Of a stretch of 16,507 nt of DNA, positions 1 to 7,227 are shown piece after piece. Within the stretch, counting starts at the first letter, position 1, and each line of letters opens with the position of its first letter. The stretch spans positions 1-16,507 of the forward strand of contig JBAXHD010000051.1 of assembly GCA_037139095.1 (NCBI GenBank), in the 5' to 3' direction. The translations under genes were made by a program, and so were the position numbers. The notes below the pieces were generated by a model that was given only the letters and a program-made list of their open reading frames with translations, had not been told where the DNA came from and searched no databases. Source of the DNA: WLMZ01 sp037139095. Lineage in GTDB: Bacteria; Actinomycetota; Acidimicrobiia; Acidimicrobiales; Ilumatobacteraceae.

Positions 1-12
1 GGATCGCTGATC

Positions 13-528
13 ATGGCGCGTCCACTGCTGGTGAATGCGGCCGAATTGTTGCGCCGGCCAGGCACCGAGCGACTGATTTCGTTGCCCATCGGCGCCGTCG
101 ATTTGGGGCTCTCCGATTCGCGGTTCACCGCCGACGAAATCATCGACGTGCAGCTTCGGCTCGAAAGCCTCACCGACGGCATCGTGGTGGTGGGCACCAT
201 AGCCGTGCCTTGGCGCGGGCAATGCCGGCGCTGCCTGCGCGACCTCGCCGAGGTAGCCATCAGCGATGTCGACGAGCTGTATCAGACCCAAGTCACCAAT
301 ACCGAGGCCTTCGAGATCGTCGATAATCAGCTCGATCTGCTGCCGATGGTTCGCGAACTAGCTCTGCTCGATGCCCCATTGGCGCCACTGTGCCAGCCCG
401 ACTGCGCCGGGTTGTGCCCCATCTGCGGCATCGACCTCAACGACCAGCAGTGCACCTGCGTGCCAGCCCCGGTGGACTCCCAATGGGCAGTACTTGATCA
501 ACTCAAAGCGCAGCTTGACGGAAATTGA
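13..528 (+). CDS. yceD: YceD/DUF177 family protein, putative 23S rRNA accumulation factor
   Basis: This 171-residue protein belongs to the DUF177 (YceD) family, which in many bacteria is encoded directly before rpmF and has been linked to 23S rRNA accumulation; its molecular activity is not known to me. The opening (PLLVNAAELLRRPGT) is typical of actinobacterial members. Two cysteine clusters are visible: C71-x2-C74 in the middle and C127, C131, C135, C138 near the C-terminus (C-x3-C-x3-C-x2-C), followed by C147 and C149. This suggests a bound metal, probably zinc. The ATG at 13 fits the family start; a GGAT at 1-4 could serve as a weak ribosome site. rpmF follows after 50 bases. The family call is firm; the role in 23S rRNA is family knowledge only. 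Confidence 0.9.
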   Translation: MARPLLVNAAELLRRPGTERLISLPIGAVDLGLSDSRFTADEIIDVQLRLESLTDGIVVVGTIAVPWRGQCRRCLRDLAEVAISDVDELYQTQVTNTEAFEIVDNQLDLLPMVRELALLDAPLAPLCQPDCAGLCPICGIDLNDQQCTCVPAPVDSQWAVLDQLKAQLDGN

Positions 529-545
529 TTCTGAGCCGCTAGCAT
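515..545 (+). promoter_or_regulatory. Candidate promoter of rpmF
   Basis: TTGACG (515-520) and TAGCAT (540-545) are separated by 19 bases, resembling -35 and -10 elements of a housekeeping sigma factor with a slightly long spacer. The -35 lies in the end of yceD. Transcription would begin near 552, giving a leader of about 27 bases that holds the GGAG ribosome site at 568-571. The -10 overlaps the left arm of the inverted repeat at 543-581. Confidence 0.4.
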
Positions 546-581
546 CGCAGGGCTGATTGAAGTGAGTGGAGACCTGCGATG
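543..581 (+). repeat. 9-bp perfect inverted repeat enclosing the rpmF ribosome site and start codon
   Basis: CATCGCAGG (543-551) is the exact reverse complement of CCTGCGATG (573-581). The right arm contains the ATG of rpmF (579-581), and the 21-base loop contains the GGAG ribosome site (568-571). In a transcript that reads through from yceD the two arms could pair (six G-C and three A-U pairs) and cover the start codon. In a transcript from the proposed promoter at 515-545 the left arm would be missing. It could instead be a DNA operator. Confidence 0.55.
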
Positions 582-758
582 GCCGTTCCGAAGAAGAAAA
601 AGTCGAAGATGAAGACCCACAGCCACCGTGCTGGTTCGTGGCGTCTCAAGGCTCCGTCACGTAGCACCTGTCCGCGCTGTGCCGCGGCCAAGTTGCCACA
701 CACGGTGTGCCACACCTGCGGTTGGTACAAGAACCGCGTCGTCGTCGACGTCAGCTGA
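579..758 (+). CDS. rpmF: 50S ribosomal protein L32 (bL32), zinc-ribbon form
   Basis: The gene encodes 59 residues beginning MAVPKKKKSK, the standard start of bL32, a small protein of the large ribosomal subunit. Two cysteine pairs, C31-x2-C34 and C44-x2-C47, form a complete zinc ribbon, so this is the zinc-binding (C+) form rather than the cysteine-free paralogue used when zinc is scarce. The central motif HSHRAGSWRLKAP matches the family. GGAG at 568-571 stands seven bases before the ATG. The gene follows yceD, as in Escherichia coli, and plsX starts 11 bases after its stop. Its start codon lies in the right arm of the inverted repeat at 543-581, which could regulate it. Confidence 0.96.
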   Translation: MAVPKKKKSKMKTHSHRAGSWRLKAPSRSTCPRCAAAKLPHTVCHTCGWYKNRVVVDVS

Positions 759-769
759 TCACGGTTTCA

Positions 770-1741
770 ATGCTTCCCATCGCTGTCGACGCCATGGGCG
801 GCGACAAGGCTCCGAGCGAAATTGTTGCTGGTGCCCGCCAAGCCGCTGAGCTTGGCTTCAATGTTGTTCTCGTCGGTCCTTCAGATCTTGCCGACATTGG
901 CGATCTTCCGCTGATCGTTGCCTCCGAAGTCATCGAGATGCACGACGACCCAGCGCAGGGTGTCCGCCGCAAGAAAGATTCCACGCTGGTGCGCGCTGCC
1001 GAGGCCGTGCGTGATGGCCGGGCCAGTGCAATGGTTTCAGCCGGCAACACCGGCGCCACGATGGCATCGGCGTTGTTGCGCATGGGTCGCATCAAAGGCG
1101 TGAACCGTCCGGCGATCGCCACGCCAATTCCTGTGCCAGGGTCGTTGCCCACGCTGTTGCTCGACGCCGGCGCCAACTCTGAGGTGCAGGCCGATTGGCT
1201 CGTGCAGTTCGCTCAAATGGGTTCGGTGTTTAGCCACCGTCGCTTCGGTATCGAGAACCCCAAGGTTGGCTTGTTGTCCATCGGCGAAGAGCCTGGCAAG
1301 GGCGACACACTTCGCAAGGAAGCCTTCGAGTTGTTGTCTGTTGCGCGTGGCATCAACTTCATCGGCAACGTCGAGGGTCGTGACATCATGACCGACACCG
1401 TCGACGTGGTGGTCACCGATGGTTTCACCGGCAACGTGGTGCTGAAAACCCTCGAGGGTGCGCTCAAGACAGTGGTCAAGGCCCTGTTCGCAGCGTTTGC
1501 CAGCGAAGAGTCGTACAAGCCACATGCCGATGCGTTGTTGCCAGCGCTGTTGCCGCTGTATGCCTCGCTCGACCCCGAAACGTATGGCGGAGCCATCCTG
1601 TTGGGTGTCGATGGGGTATGCATCATTTCGCACGGCTCCACCAGCGCCAAGGCAATGGTGAACGCCATTACCGTCGCGCACGACATGGTCGAAGCTGGCA
1701 TCGTCGAAGAGATACGCAACGCGATAGCCGCCAACGCCTAG
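770..1741 (+). CDS. plsX: Phosphate acyltransferase PlsX
   Basis: PlsX converts acyl-ACP and inorganic phosphate to acyl-phosphate, the first step of the PlsX/PlsY route to phosphatidic acid; it is a peripheral membrane enzyme. At 323 residues it has normal family length. Landmarks in order are VDAMGGDKAP (6-15), SAGNTGA (90-96), LLDAGAN (130-136), GEEPGKG (172-178), DVVVTDGFTGNVVLK (212-226) and GGAILLGVDG (273-282) followed by HGST (288-291). The open frame extends upstream into rpmF, but the ATG at 770 puts the DAMGGD motif at its usual place and leaves rpmF intact. There is no clear ribosome site, so initiation may depend on coupling with rpmF. An acyl carrier protein gene follows, but fabH, fabD and fabG, frequent neighbours elsewhere, are absent. 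Confidence 0.96.
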   Translation: MLPIAVDAMGGDKAPSEIVAGARQAAELGFNVVLVGPSDLADIGDLPLIVASEVIEMHDDPAQGVRRKKDSTLVRAAEAVRDGRASAMVSAGNTGATMASALLRMGRIKGVNRPAIATPIPVPGSLPTLLLDAGANSEVQADWLVQFAQMGSVFSHRRFGIENPKVGLLSIGEEPGKGDTLRKEAFELLSVARGINFIGNVEGRDIMTDTVDVVVTDGFTGNVVLKTLEGALKTVVKALFAAFASEESYKPHADALLPALLPLYASLDPETYGGAILLGVDGVCIISHGSTSAKAMVNAITVAHDMVEAGIVEEIRNAIAANA

Positions 1742-1777
1742 TCTGCTTGCACACGACCGCTAGGCGTATCTGCGCCT
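1734..1777 (+). repeat. Overlapping inverted repeats between plsX and acpP
   Basis: ACGCCTAG (1734-1741, ending on the plsX stop codon) is perfectly complementary to CTAGGCGT (1760-1767) across an 18-base loop. AGGCG within the second arm (1762-1766) can alternatively pair with CGCCT (1773-1777) across six bases. The two hairpins exclude each other. No T-run follows, so this is not a standard intrinsic terminator; it may be a processing or attenuation element, or chance. Confidence 0.4.
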
Positions 1778-1799
1778 GAATGCTTGGGAGAGTCACACT

Positions 1800-2096
1800 G
1801 TGTCCGCCGAATCAACTGCTGCTCAAGGACCACTGAACCGTCTGGGAGTGTTCGCAATCGTGCGTGACAACCTTGCCGAGATTCTCGAGCGTGAGGCCTC
1901 GACCATCACCGAGGGCCAGTCGTTCGGCGACGATCTCGAGGCCGACTCATTGGCGCTGATCGAACTGGTCGAGGCGCTCGAAGAAGAGCTCGGCGAGCGC
2001 GGCATTGCGTTGCGTATCGAAGATGAAGATCTCGAAGACCTCAAGACCGTGCGCGACGCGGTCGACTATGTCTTCGCCCGCGTTCAGGAGAGCTGA
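1800..2096 (+). CDS. acpP: Acyl carrier protein
   Basis: The 98-residue protein carries the ACP signature D49-S50-L51, where Ser50 would be modified with 4'-phosphopantetheine by AcpS, followed by an acidic helix (IELVEALEEEL). It would carry growing acyl chains and feed PlsX upstream. It differs from a standard ACP of about 78 residues: there are roughly 16-18 extra N-terminal residues, and the segment after helix II (LGERGIALRIEDEDLEDL) appears about five residues longer than in E. coli AcpP. The GTG at 1800 has GGGAG at 1786-1790, nine bases upstream. A GTG at 1848 would give a more usual length, but the GGGAG before it abuts the codon. It may be the housekeeping ACP or a specialised one; the position next to plsX and rnc favours the former. 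Confidence 0.88.
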   Translation: MSAESTAAQGPLNRLGVFAIVRDNLAEILEREASTITEGQSFGDDLEADSLALIELVEALEEELGERGIALRIEDEDLEDLKTVRDAVDYVFARVQES

Positions 2097-2101
2097 CCCT
2101 G
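2086..2101 (+). promoter_or_regulatory. Ribosome binding site that decides the rnc start at CTG
   Basis: AGGAGA (2086-2091) lies inside the last codons of acpP, and a CTG (2099-2101) in the rnc frame follows its GGAG core (2087-2090) after eight bases. No ATG, GTG or TTG occurs in that frame between 2042 and 2195. This ribosome site is what supports CTG as the initiation codon. Confidence 0.6.
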
Positions 2102-2830
2102 GCTGGCGTCTCTGACCGACTTGAGTCCGACCCAACGGCGGTCGATCTCGAGGCGCTCAGCGCTCGACTCGGACACACATTCACCGACATCGGTTTGCTC
2201 AAGCGGGCGATGGCGCATCGCTCGTGGTGCGCCGAGGTGTCGGGCGACGAAGCATCGAACGAGCGGCTCGAGTTTCTGGGCGACGCTGTGCTGGGTTGGG
2301 TTGTCGCCGACATTGTGTTCCGCCATTTCACCGACCTGCCCGAAGGCAAGCTCACCGACCTACGCAAGAGCGTTGTCAACGCGACCGCGTTGGCCGCAAT
2401 GGCCGTCGAGCTCGACATCGGAAGCTGCCTGTTGTTGGGTAGGGGCGAGTCGTTCGCCGGTGGGCGGGCCAAGCCGTCGATTCTCAGCGATGCATTCGAG
2501 GCTGTGCTTGGCGCCATCTATCTCGACGCAGGCGCGGGTGCCGCGTACGAGTTTGTCGAGCGCGTGCTGGGCGAACGTCTCCTGCTTGCGGTGAAGCAAT
2601 TGCATCGCCTCGATTACAAGACCTTGCTGCAAGAGATAGTGGTTCGCGAATTCGACGCTGCGCCCGTCTACGTAATTCGTGAAGAAGGCCCCGATCATGC
2701 CAAGCAGTTTTTTGCCACGGTGATGATCTCTGGACAGCAATGGGGCGAGGGCACCGGAACCTCAAAAAAGCAGGCCGAGCAGGTAGCCGCGATGGTGGCC
2801 TGCGACAGCCTGTCTGCGGACAACCGCTGA
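2099..2830 (+). CDS. rnc: Ribonuclease III, probable CTG start
   Basis: RNase III cuts double-stranded RNA, including the 16S and 23S rRNA precursors. With the CTG start the protein has 243 residues. The catalytic domain shows the signature NERLEFLGD (54-62), with metal ligands E58 and D62, and a second acidic pair in SDAFEAVLGAIYLDAG (D131, E134). A double-stranded-RNA-binding domain spans about 172-238 and ends with the motif GTSKKQAEQ. The first ATG/GTG/TTG in frame is the TTG at 2195, which would remove the conserved first helix (LSARLGHTFTDIGLL), equivalent to the N-terminus of the E. coli enzyme. The CTG at 2099 restores it and stands eight bases after GGAG. The gene starts two bases after the acpP stop, and its TGA overlaps the mutM ATG. 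Identity is firm; the exact start is inferred. Confidence 0.93.
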   Translation: MAGVSDRLESDPTAVDLEALSARLGHTFTDIGLLKRAMAHRSWCAEVSGDEASNERLEFLGDAVLGWVVADIVFRHFTDLPEGKLTDLRKSVVNATALAAMAVELDIGSCLLLGRGESFAGGRAKPSILSDAFEAVLGAIYLDAGAGAAYEFVERVLGERLLLAVKQLHRLDYKTLLQEIVVREFDAAPVYVIREEGPDHAKQFFATVMISGQQWGEGTGTSKKQAEQVAAMVACDSLSADNR

Positions 2831-3672
2831 TGCCCGAACTCCCCGAGGTAGAGACGGTTCGGCGCGGACTCGAGCAACGCTTTGTCGGTCGGCTCATCGA
2901 GCGCGTCGAGGTAGGTCGAGAGCGCACGGTTCGACGCACCTCGCGTCTGGCCGTCATCGATGGCCTCACCGGTGTCACTGCAACTGCTGCTCAGCGGCGC
3001 GGCAAGTACCTCATCTGCCCGCTCGATAGCGGCGACTCGATGATGATTCATCTGCGCATGAGCGGCAGGGTGCTCATTGATCCGGTGTCATCTCCGCGTC
3101 CGTTGCACACTCATGTGGTGTTGCATCTTGCTGGCCCGCAGGCCGAAGAACTTCGCTTCGTTGACCCGCGCACGTTTGGTGAGGTCGTTGTGTACGACCC
3201 CGACAACGCTGCTATCGAGATGCCCGAACTCAGTCGCCTTGGTATCGACCCCATCACCGATGGCCTCAGCCGATCGCAACTGGCGGCGCTTCTTGGCGGC
3301 CGGTCACGCCAACTCAAAGCGTTGCTGCTCGATCAGGGCGTGATCGCCGGCATCGGCAATATCTATGCCGACGAGACATTGCACGCAGCGCGCCTTCGCC
3401 ACGATCGCTTGAGTAACTCGCTGCGACCGGTAGAGATCACCCGACTGCATCAGGCCATCCTCGACACGCTCAACGCTGCAATCGCCGCCGGTGGGTCCAC
3501 GCTCAAAGACACTCAGTACGTAGACATCGGGGGTCAGGGCGGCTGGTTTCAGGTGTCGCACCGCGTGTACGACCGCGAAGATCAGCCGTGTCTCACCTGC
3601 GGCCGGGCGGTTATTCGGCGGGTCATTGCGGCTGGCCGGTCTACGTGTTTTTGCCCTCGATGCCAGAAATAG
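2830..3672 (+). CDS. mutM: Formamidopyrimidine-DNA glycosylase (Fpg/MutM)
   Basis: This base-excision repair enzyme removes 8-oxoguanine and formamidopyrimidines and nicks the abasic site. The 280-residue protein begins MPELPEVETV, with the catalytic Pro2 and Glu3 exposed after Met removal. Other landmarks are RRGKYL with Lys59, HLRMSG (74-79), FVDPRTFG (110-117) and GIGNIYADE (174-182). A C-terminal zinc finger has all four ligands (C254, C257, C275, C278) and the GRST segment that contacts DNA. The ATG overlaps the rnc stop by one base (TGATG), so translation is probably coupled. The long upstream extension of the open frame lies inside rnc and is not used. The rnc-mutM-smc order is common in Actinobacteria. 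Confidence 0.97.
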   Translation: MPELPEVETVRRGLEQRFVGRLIERVEVGRERTVRRTSRLAVIDGLTGVTATAAQRRGKYLICPLDSGDSMMIHLRMSGRVLIDPVSSPRPLHTHVVLHLAGPQAEELRFVDPRTFGEVVVYDPDNAAIEMPELSRLGIDPITDGLSRSQLAALLGGRSRQLKALLLDQGVIAGIGNIYADETLHAARLRHDRLSNSLRPVEITRLHQAILDTLNAAIAAGGSTLKDTQYVDIGGQGGWFQVSHRVYDREDQPCLTCGRAVIRRVIAAGRSTCFCPRCQK

Positions 3673-3675
3673 GCC

Positions 3676-3738
3676 GCGTTCGGTGGCTCCGGTGCATGTC
3701 ACTGGGACCTCGAGGTGTCGTATCGACTAGCGTTCGGT
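3676..3738 (+). repeat. 9-bp direct repeat before smc
   Basis: GCGTTCGGT occurs at 3676-3684 and again at 3730-3738, starting 54 bases apart, in the short gap between mutM and smc. The second copy overlaps the candidate -10 TAGCGT (3728-3733). It could be a regulator site or coincidence. Confidence 0.25.
3728..3733 (+). promoter_or_regulatory. Candidate -10 element of smc
   Basis: TAGCGT at 3728-3733 is identical to the candidate -10 of ftsY and ends 11 bases before the GTG at 3745. Transcription from it would begin near 3740 and leave almost no leader. I find no convincing -35 sequence. Confidence 0.3.
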
Positions 3739-3744
3739 CTTGCC

Positions 3745-6700
3745 GTGTTCCTTAAAGCATTGACCCTCAAAGGCTTCAAGTCGTTTGCCGACACCACTGT
3801 GATGCAGCTCGAACCGGGCGTCACGGTTGTGGTCGGTCCAAACGGCTCGGGCAAATCCAACGTCGTCGACGCCATTGCCTGGGTTCTCGGGGCACAGGCG
3901 CCCAGCGCTGTGCGTAGCCAGAAGATGGACGATGTCATCTTTGCGGGTACTGCGAAGCGTCCAGCGCTCGGCCGCGCCGAGGTCATCCTTACGCTCGATA
4001 ACTCTGCTGGGCTGCTGCCCATCGAGTTCACCGAAGTCACCATCAGCCGCACGCTGTTTCGCACCGGCGAAAGCGAATACGCCATCAACGGCATCTCGTG
4101 TCGATTGCTCGACGTGCAAGAACTGCTCAGCGACGCCGGTGTTGGTCGCCAACAGCATGTGATCGTGAGTCAGGGTCAGATCGACGCCGTGCTCAATGCT
4201 CGTCCCGAAGATCGTCGAGCGATCATCGAAGAAGCCGCCGGTGTGTTGAAGTACCGCCGACGCAAAGAGAAGGCCGAACGCCGACTCGATGCAACCGAAG
4301 CCAGCCTGCTGCGCGTGCAAGACCTGCTGCGCGAGGTTCGCCGCCAGCTGCGCCCGCTCGAGCGTCAGGCCGAAGCAGCTCGCCGCCATGGTGGGCTTGT
4401 CGAAGAACTACAAGCGCTGCGCGTGTTCTTGTCGGGTCGCGAGATCGCCTCGCTGCGAACACGGCTCACAACGTTGGCTGGCGACAAGATCTCAAGTGGC
4501 GATGCCGAAAAGCAGCTACGCACCGAGCTCAGTCGGCTCGACACCGATGTGCTCAGCGCCGAAGCCGAACTTACAGGGCGCGGCGACACCGACATCAGCG
4601 ATGAACTGGTGCGGGTCGAGCAGCTACGCGAGCGGGCCCGGGGCCTGTCGGCCGTGCTTGTCGAGCGTCGCCGCTCGATGGAGCGTGACCGCGGACAACT
4701 GATGAATGCCGGTGTCGTGGCCAACCTCGAAAACGACGCCGCTCGGTTTTCGGCCGAACTCGAAGCCGTCACACTCGAGTTGTCGCAACTCGAGCCCGCA
4801 GCCGAGGCCCTCGCCGCCGAGGAAGAAGCGTTCCAGAGCGAGCGTCACGAGACTATGACGGTGCTGCAAGGCGCAACGTCGTCAGCTACTGCCGCCAGCG
4901 CTGCCGCCGAAGTTCGTGGCGAGTTGCGGTCGCTGCGTGCCGGCCTTGATCGCGGCGACAGCGAACTGCGCCGTCAGACAAGCCGTCTCGAAGCGCTGCG
5001 TCAGCGTCTCGAGCGACTCGACGCCGATGCCGATCGACTCAAGGCCGAATGCGAGCAGTCGCAAGATGTTGAGGCGCCGTTGGTGGCCGAGGTCGAAACC
5101 GCCGAGAGCCGTCGACTCGCTGCCGATGCGCTGGCCGAGACACTGAACACATCACGTCAAGCGGCCGCCGAAGAACTCTCTCGCTGGCGTGCCCGATCCG
5201 ATGCATTGCAATTGGCGCTCGATAGCGCACGCGCTCGCGCCGGTGCCGAGCGACTCGCCAAGCTCGATGGCGTGGTCGGCACCTTGCTCGAATTGGTCGA
5301 GATCGACACCGGTTGGGAAGCCGCTGCCGAGGCTGCAATGGGCGAGGCACTGTTGGCCGTGGTCGTTGCCAATCCCAAGGCCGCTCGCAACGCGCTCGAG
5401 TCGCTTCGTTCGTCGAAGACCAGCGGCGCCGTGATTGCGTTGGGGGCAGCAGTAGTGGCCGCACCCACCCCACCATTTGGTGAGCCAATTCGAGCGCACG
5501 TTCGGGCCCACGCCCATGGGCATCGCGCCGAGATCGAGGCCTTGCTCGACACGCTGCTGGGTGGCGCTGTTCGGGTCAACGAATGGTCGGCCGCGTTCGA
5601 TGGCGCCTTGGCGCATCCTTCGGCAACTGTGGTTACGAACGACGGCGACCGGTTCGGTCGATCCGGATGGCGCCTTGGCACCACGGGTGGGGGAGCCACA
5701 GCGGCTGCTCTTGAGGAAGCCGTCGACCGCGCTAGCAATGCCGCTGGCGAGCTCGAGCGTTGCGATGCCGCGTTGCGCGCTGCCAAGGCCGAGCAGGCCG
5801 CCGCCCGCCAGGCCGAGGCCGACCTCACCCGCCGACTCGACGCCAACGATGCGCGCTTTGCTGCAGCCTCCGAAGGTTTGGTGCGCGTGCATAGCGATCG
5901 CCGTGAGTCCACCACCGAAGCCGATGCTGTTGCTCGGGTGATCGCCGAAGCCACCGAGCGTCTCGACCGCGAACGCTCTCGCATTGGCGAACTCGAGTCG
6001 TTGGTGCCAGCACTCGAAGCCGACGAACAGGCCGAGACAAATGCCGCCAAAGCGCGTGGCGAAGCTCGGGCCCGACTCGAGTCACGAGCCGCATTGTTGG
6101 CCTCGAGGCGCAAAGACCTTGAGGTGCGTAACGCTGGTTTAGGCGAGCGTCAGCAGTTCCTCGAGCGACGTATCGAAGAGACCGAGCGCCGACTTGTCGC
6201 CGATGAGCAGGCCCGTGCTCAGGCTGCGCAGCATCGCGTTGCTATCGAGGCCAGCCTGCTTGCAGCCACGCGCCTCGGCGAGCTTGTCGACTCGCATCGT
6301 CACACCATCGAAGCCCGCCTCGCCGAACTGCACGAGCAGCGTCGTCGTCAAAGCGAAGAGGTGCGGTCGCTGGTGGCTCGTCTCGACGAACTTCGTCGCG
6401 CTCGTGCCAGCGCCGAGCGTCAACTCGACGAGACACGCGAGCGGGCGCGTCGTGTCGAGGTCGAAGAAGCCGAGGCTCGTATGCGCCTCGAAGCGGCCGT
6501 CGAGTCACTGCGCCGCGAACTCGATCTCGAGCCCGAGGCAGCCGAGGCAGCCGAAATGCCCGAGTTGCCCGAAGGCGTTACGGCTGCTGCTCGTGTGCGC
6601 GACCTCGAACGCGAACTTCGTTTGCTCGGGCCCATCAACCCGCTTGCGCTCGAGGAGTTCAACGAACTGCAAGAGCGTCATCGGTTCCTCGAAGAACAAC

Positions 6701-7227
6701 TCGAAGATGTGCGGAACACCCGACGCGAGCTCAGTCGGGTCATCAAGGCAGTCGACGCCGAAATTCAGTCGGTGTTCGCTGCGGCCTTCGCCGATGTGAG
6801 CTTCAACTTCACCAACCTGTTCTCGATGTTGTTCCCCGGCGGCACCGGCAACTTGGTACTCACGAATCCTGATGACCTGCTGAACACTGGCATCGAGGTA
6901 GAGGCCAAGCCAAGCGGCAAGAACGTGAAGAAGCTGTCGCTGTTGTCGGGCGGCGAGCGCTCGCTCACCGCCCTCGCGTATCTGTTTGCTGTGTTCCGCA
7001 GTCGCCCGTCGCCGTTCTACGTGATGGACGAAGTTGAAGCAGCCCTCGACGATGTGAACCTGCATCGGTTCCTCAGCTTGATCGCCGAGTTCCGCCGCGA
7101 CGCTCAGTTGCTCATCGTGAGCCATCAGAAACGAACCATGGAAGCGGGTGACAGCCTGTTGGGTGTCAGCATGCAGCCAGGCGGCTCATCGAAGGTGGTC
7201 ACCGAACGTCAGTCGACCACTGCGTGA
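3745..7227 (+). CDS. smc: Chromosome segregation ATPase SMC
   Basis: SMC forms a dimeric ring ATPase that, with ScpA and ScpB (not encoded here), organises and segregates the chromosome. The 1160-residue protein has the family plan: an N-terminal ATPase half with Walker A GPNGSGKS (31-38) and the Q-loop region VSQGQID (Q143, Q145); a long coiled coil rich in Glu, Arg, Ala and Leu; a hinge at about 506-658 beginning GVVGTLLELVE; a second coiled coil; and a C-terminal ATPase half with signature LSGGE (1067-1071), Walker B FYVMDE (1091-1096) and VSHQKRTME. GTG at 3745 is chosen because VFLKALTLKGFKSFA matches the usual SMC start. An upstream GTG at 3715, with GGGA seven to ten bases before it, would add ten residues and cannot be excluded. 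The stop overlaps the next gene by four bases. Confidence 0.96.
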   Translation: MFLKALTLKGFKSFADTTVMQLEPGVTVVVGPNGSGKSNVVDAIAWVLGAQAPSAVRSQKMDDVIFAGTAKRPALGRAEVILTLDNSAGLLPIEFTEVTISRTLFRTGESEYAINGISCRLLDVQELLSDAGVGRQQHVIVSQGQIDAVLNARPEDRRAIIEEAAGVLKYRRRKEKAERRLDATEASLLRVQDLLREVRRQLRPLERQAEAARRHGGLVEELQALRVFLSGREIASLRTRLTTLAGDKISSGDAEKQLRTELSRLDTDVLSAEAELTGRGDTDISDELVRVEQLRERARGLSAVLVERRRSMERDRGQLMNAGVVANLENDAARFSAELEAVTLELSQLEPAAEALAAEEEAFQSERHETMTVLQGATSSATAASAAAEVRGELRSLRAGLDRGDSELRRQTSRLEALRQRLERLDADADRLKAECEQSQDVEAPLVAEVETAESRRLAADALAETLNTSRQAAAEELSRWRARSDALQLALDSARARAGAERLAKLDGVVGTLLELVEIDTGWEAAAEAAMGEALLAVVVANPKAARNALESLRSSKTSGAVIALGAAVVAAPTPPFGEPIRAHVRAHAHGHRAEIEALLDTLLGGAVRVNEWSAAFDGALAHPSATVVTNDGDRFGRSGWRLGTTGGGATAAALEEAVDRASNAAGELERCDAALRAAKAEQAAARQAEADLTRRLDANDARFAAASEGLVRVHSDRRESTTEADAVARVIAEATERLDRERSRIGELESLVPALEADEQAETNAAKARGEARARLESRAALLASRRKDLEVRNAGLGERQQFLERRIEETERRLVADEQARAQAAQHRVAIEASLLAATRLGELVDSHRHTIEARLAELHEQRRRQSEEVRSLVARLDELRRARASAERQLDETRERARRVEVEEAEARMRLEAAVESLRRELDLEPEAAEAAEMPELPEGVTAAARVRDLERELRLLGPINPLALEEFNELQERHRFLEEQLEDVRNTRRELSRVIKAVDAEIQSVFAAAFADVSFNFTNLFSMLFPGGTGNLVLTNPDDLLNTGIEVEAKPSGKNVKKLSLLSGGERSLTALAYLFAVFRSRPSPFYVMDEVEAALDDVNLHRFLSLIAEFRRDAQLLIVSHQKRTMEAGDSLLGVSMQPGGSSKVVTERQSTTA

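Noticed and set aside
1..10. Possible end of an upstream gene (TGA at 8-10)
   Set aside because: Only two codons precede it in the window, so nothing can be said about a gene.
707..769. Upstream extension of plsX to an ATG at 707
   Set aside because: It would overlap the complete rpmF gene, and its residues (Arg-rich) have no counterpart in PlsX.
1037..1681. 214-codon minus-strand frame inside plsX
   Set aside because: It is antisense to a clear PlsX, and its composition is typical of reversed coding sequence.
2703..2714. T-run in rnc as a terminator
   Set aside because: It lies inside the coding sequence of RNase III and no stem precedes it.
2195..2830. rnc starting at TTG 2195
   Set aside because: It loses the conserved first helix and lacks a ribosome site, while the CTG at 2099 has both. 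I keep it only as a less likely alternative.
5157..6113. 318-codon minus-strand frame inside smc
   Set aside because: It is a shadow of the coiled-coil coding sequence, with a low-complexity Arg/Ser/Ala product.
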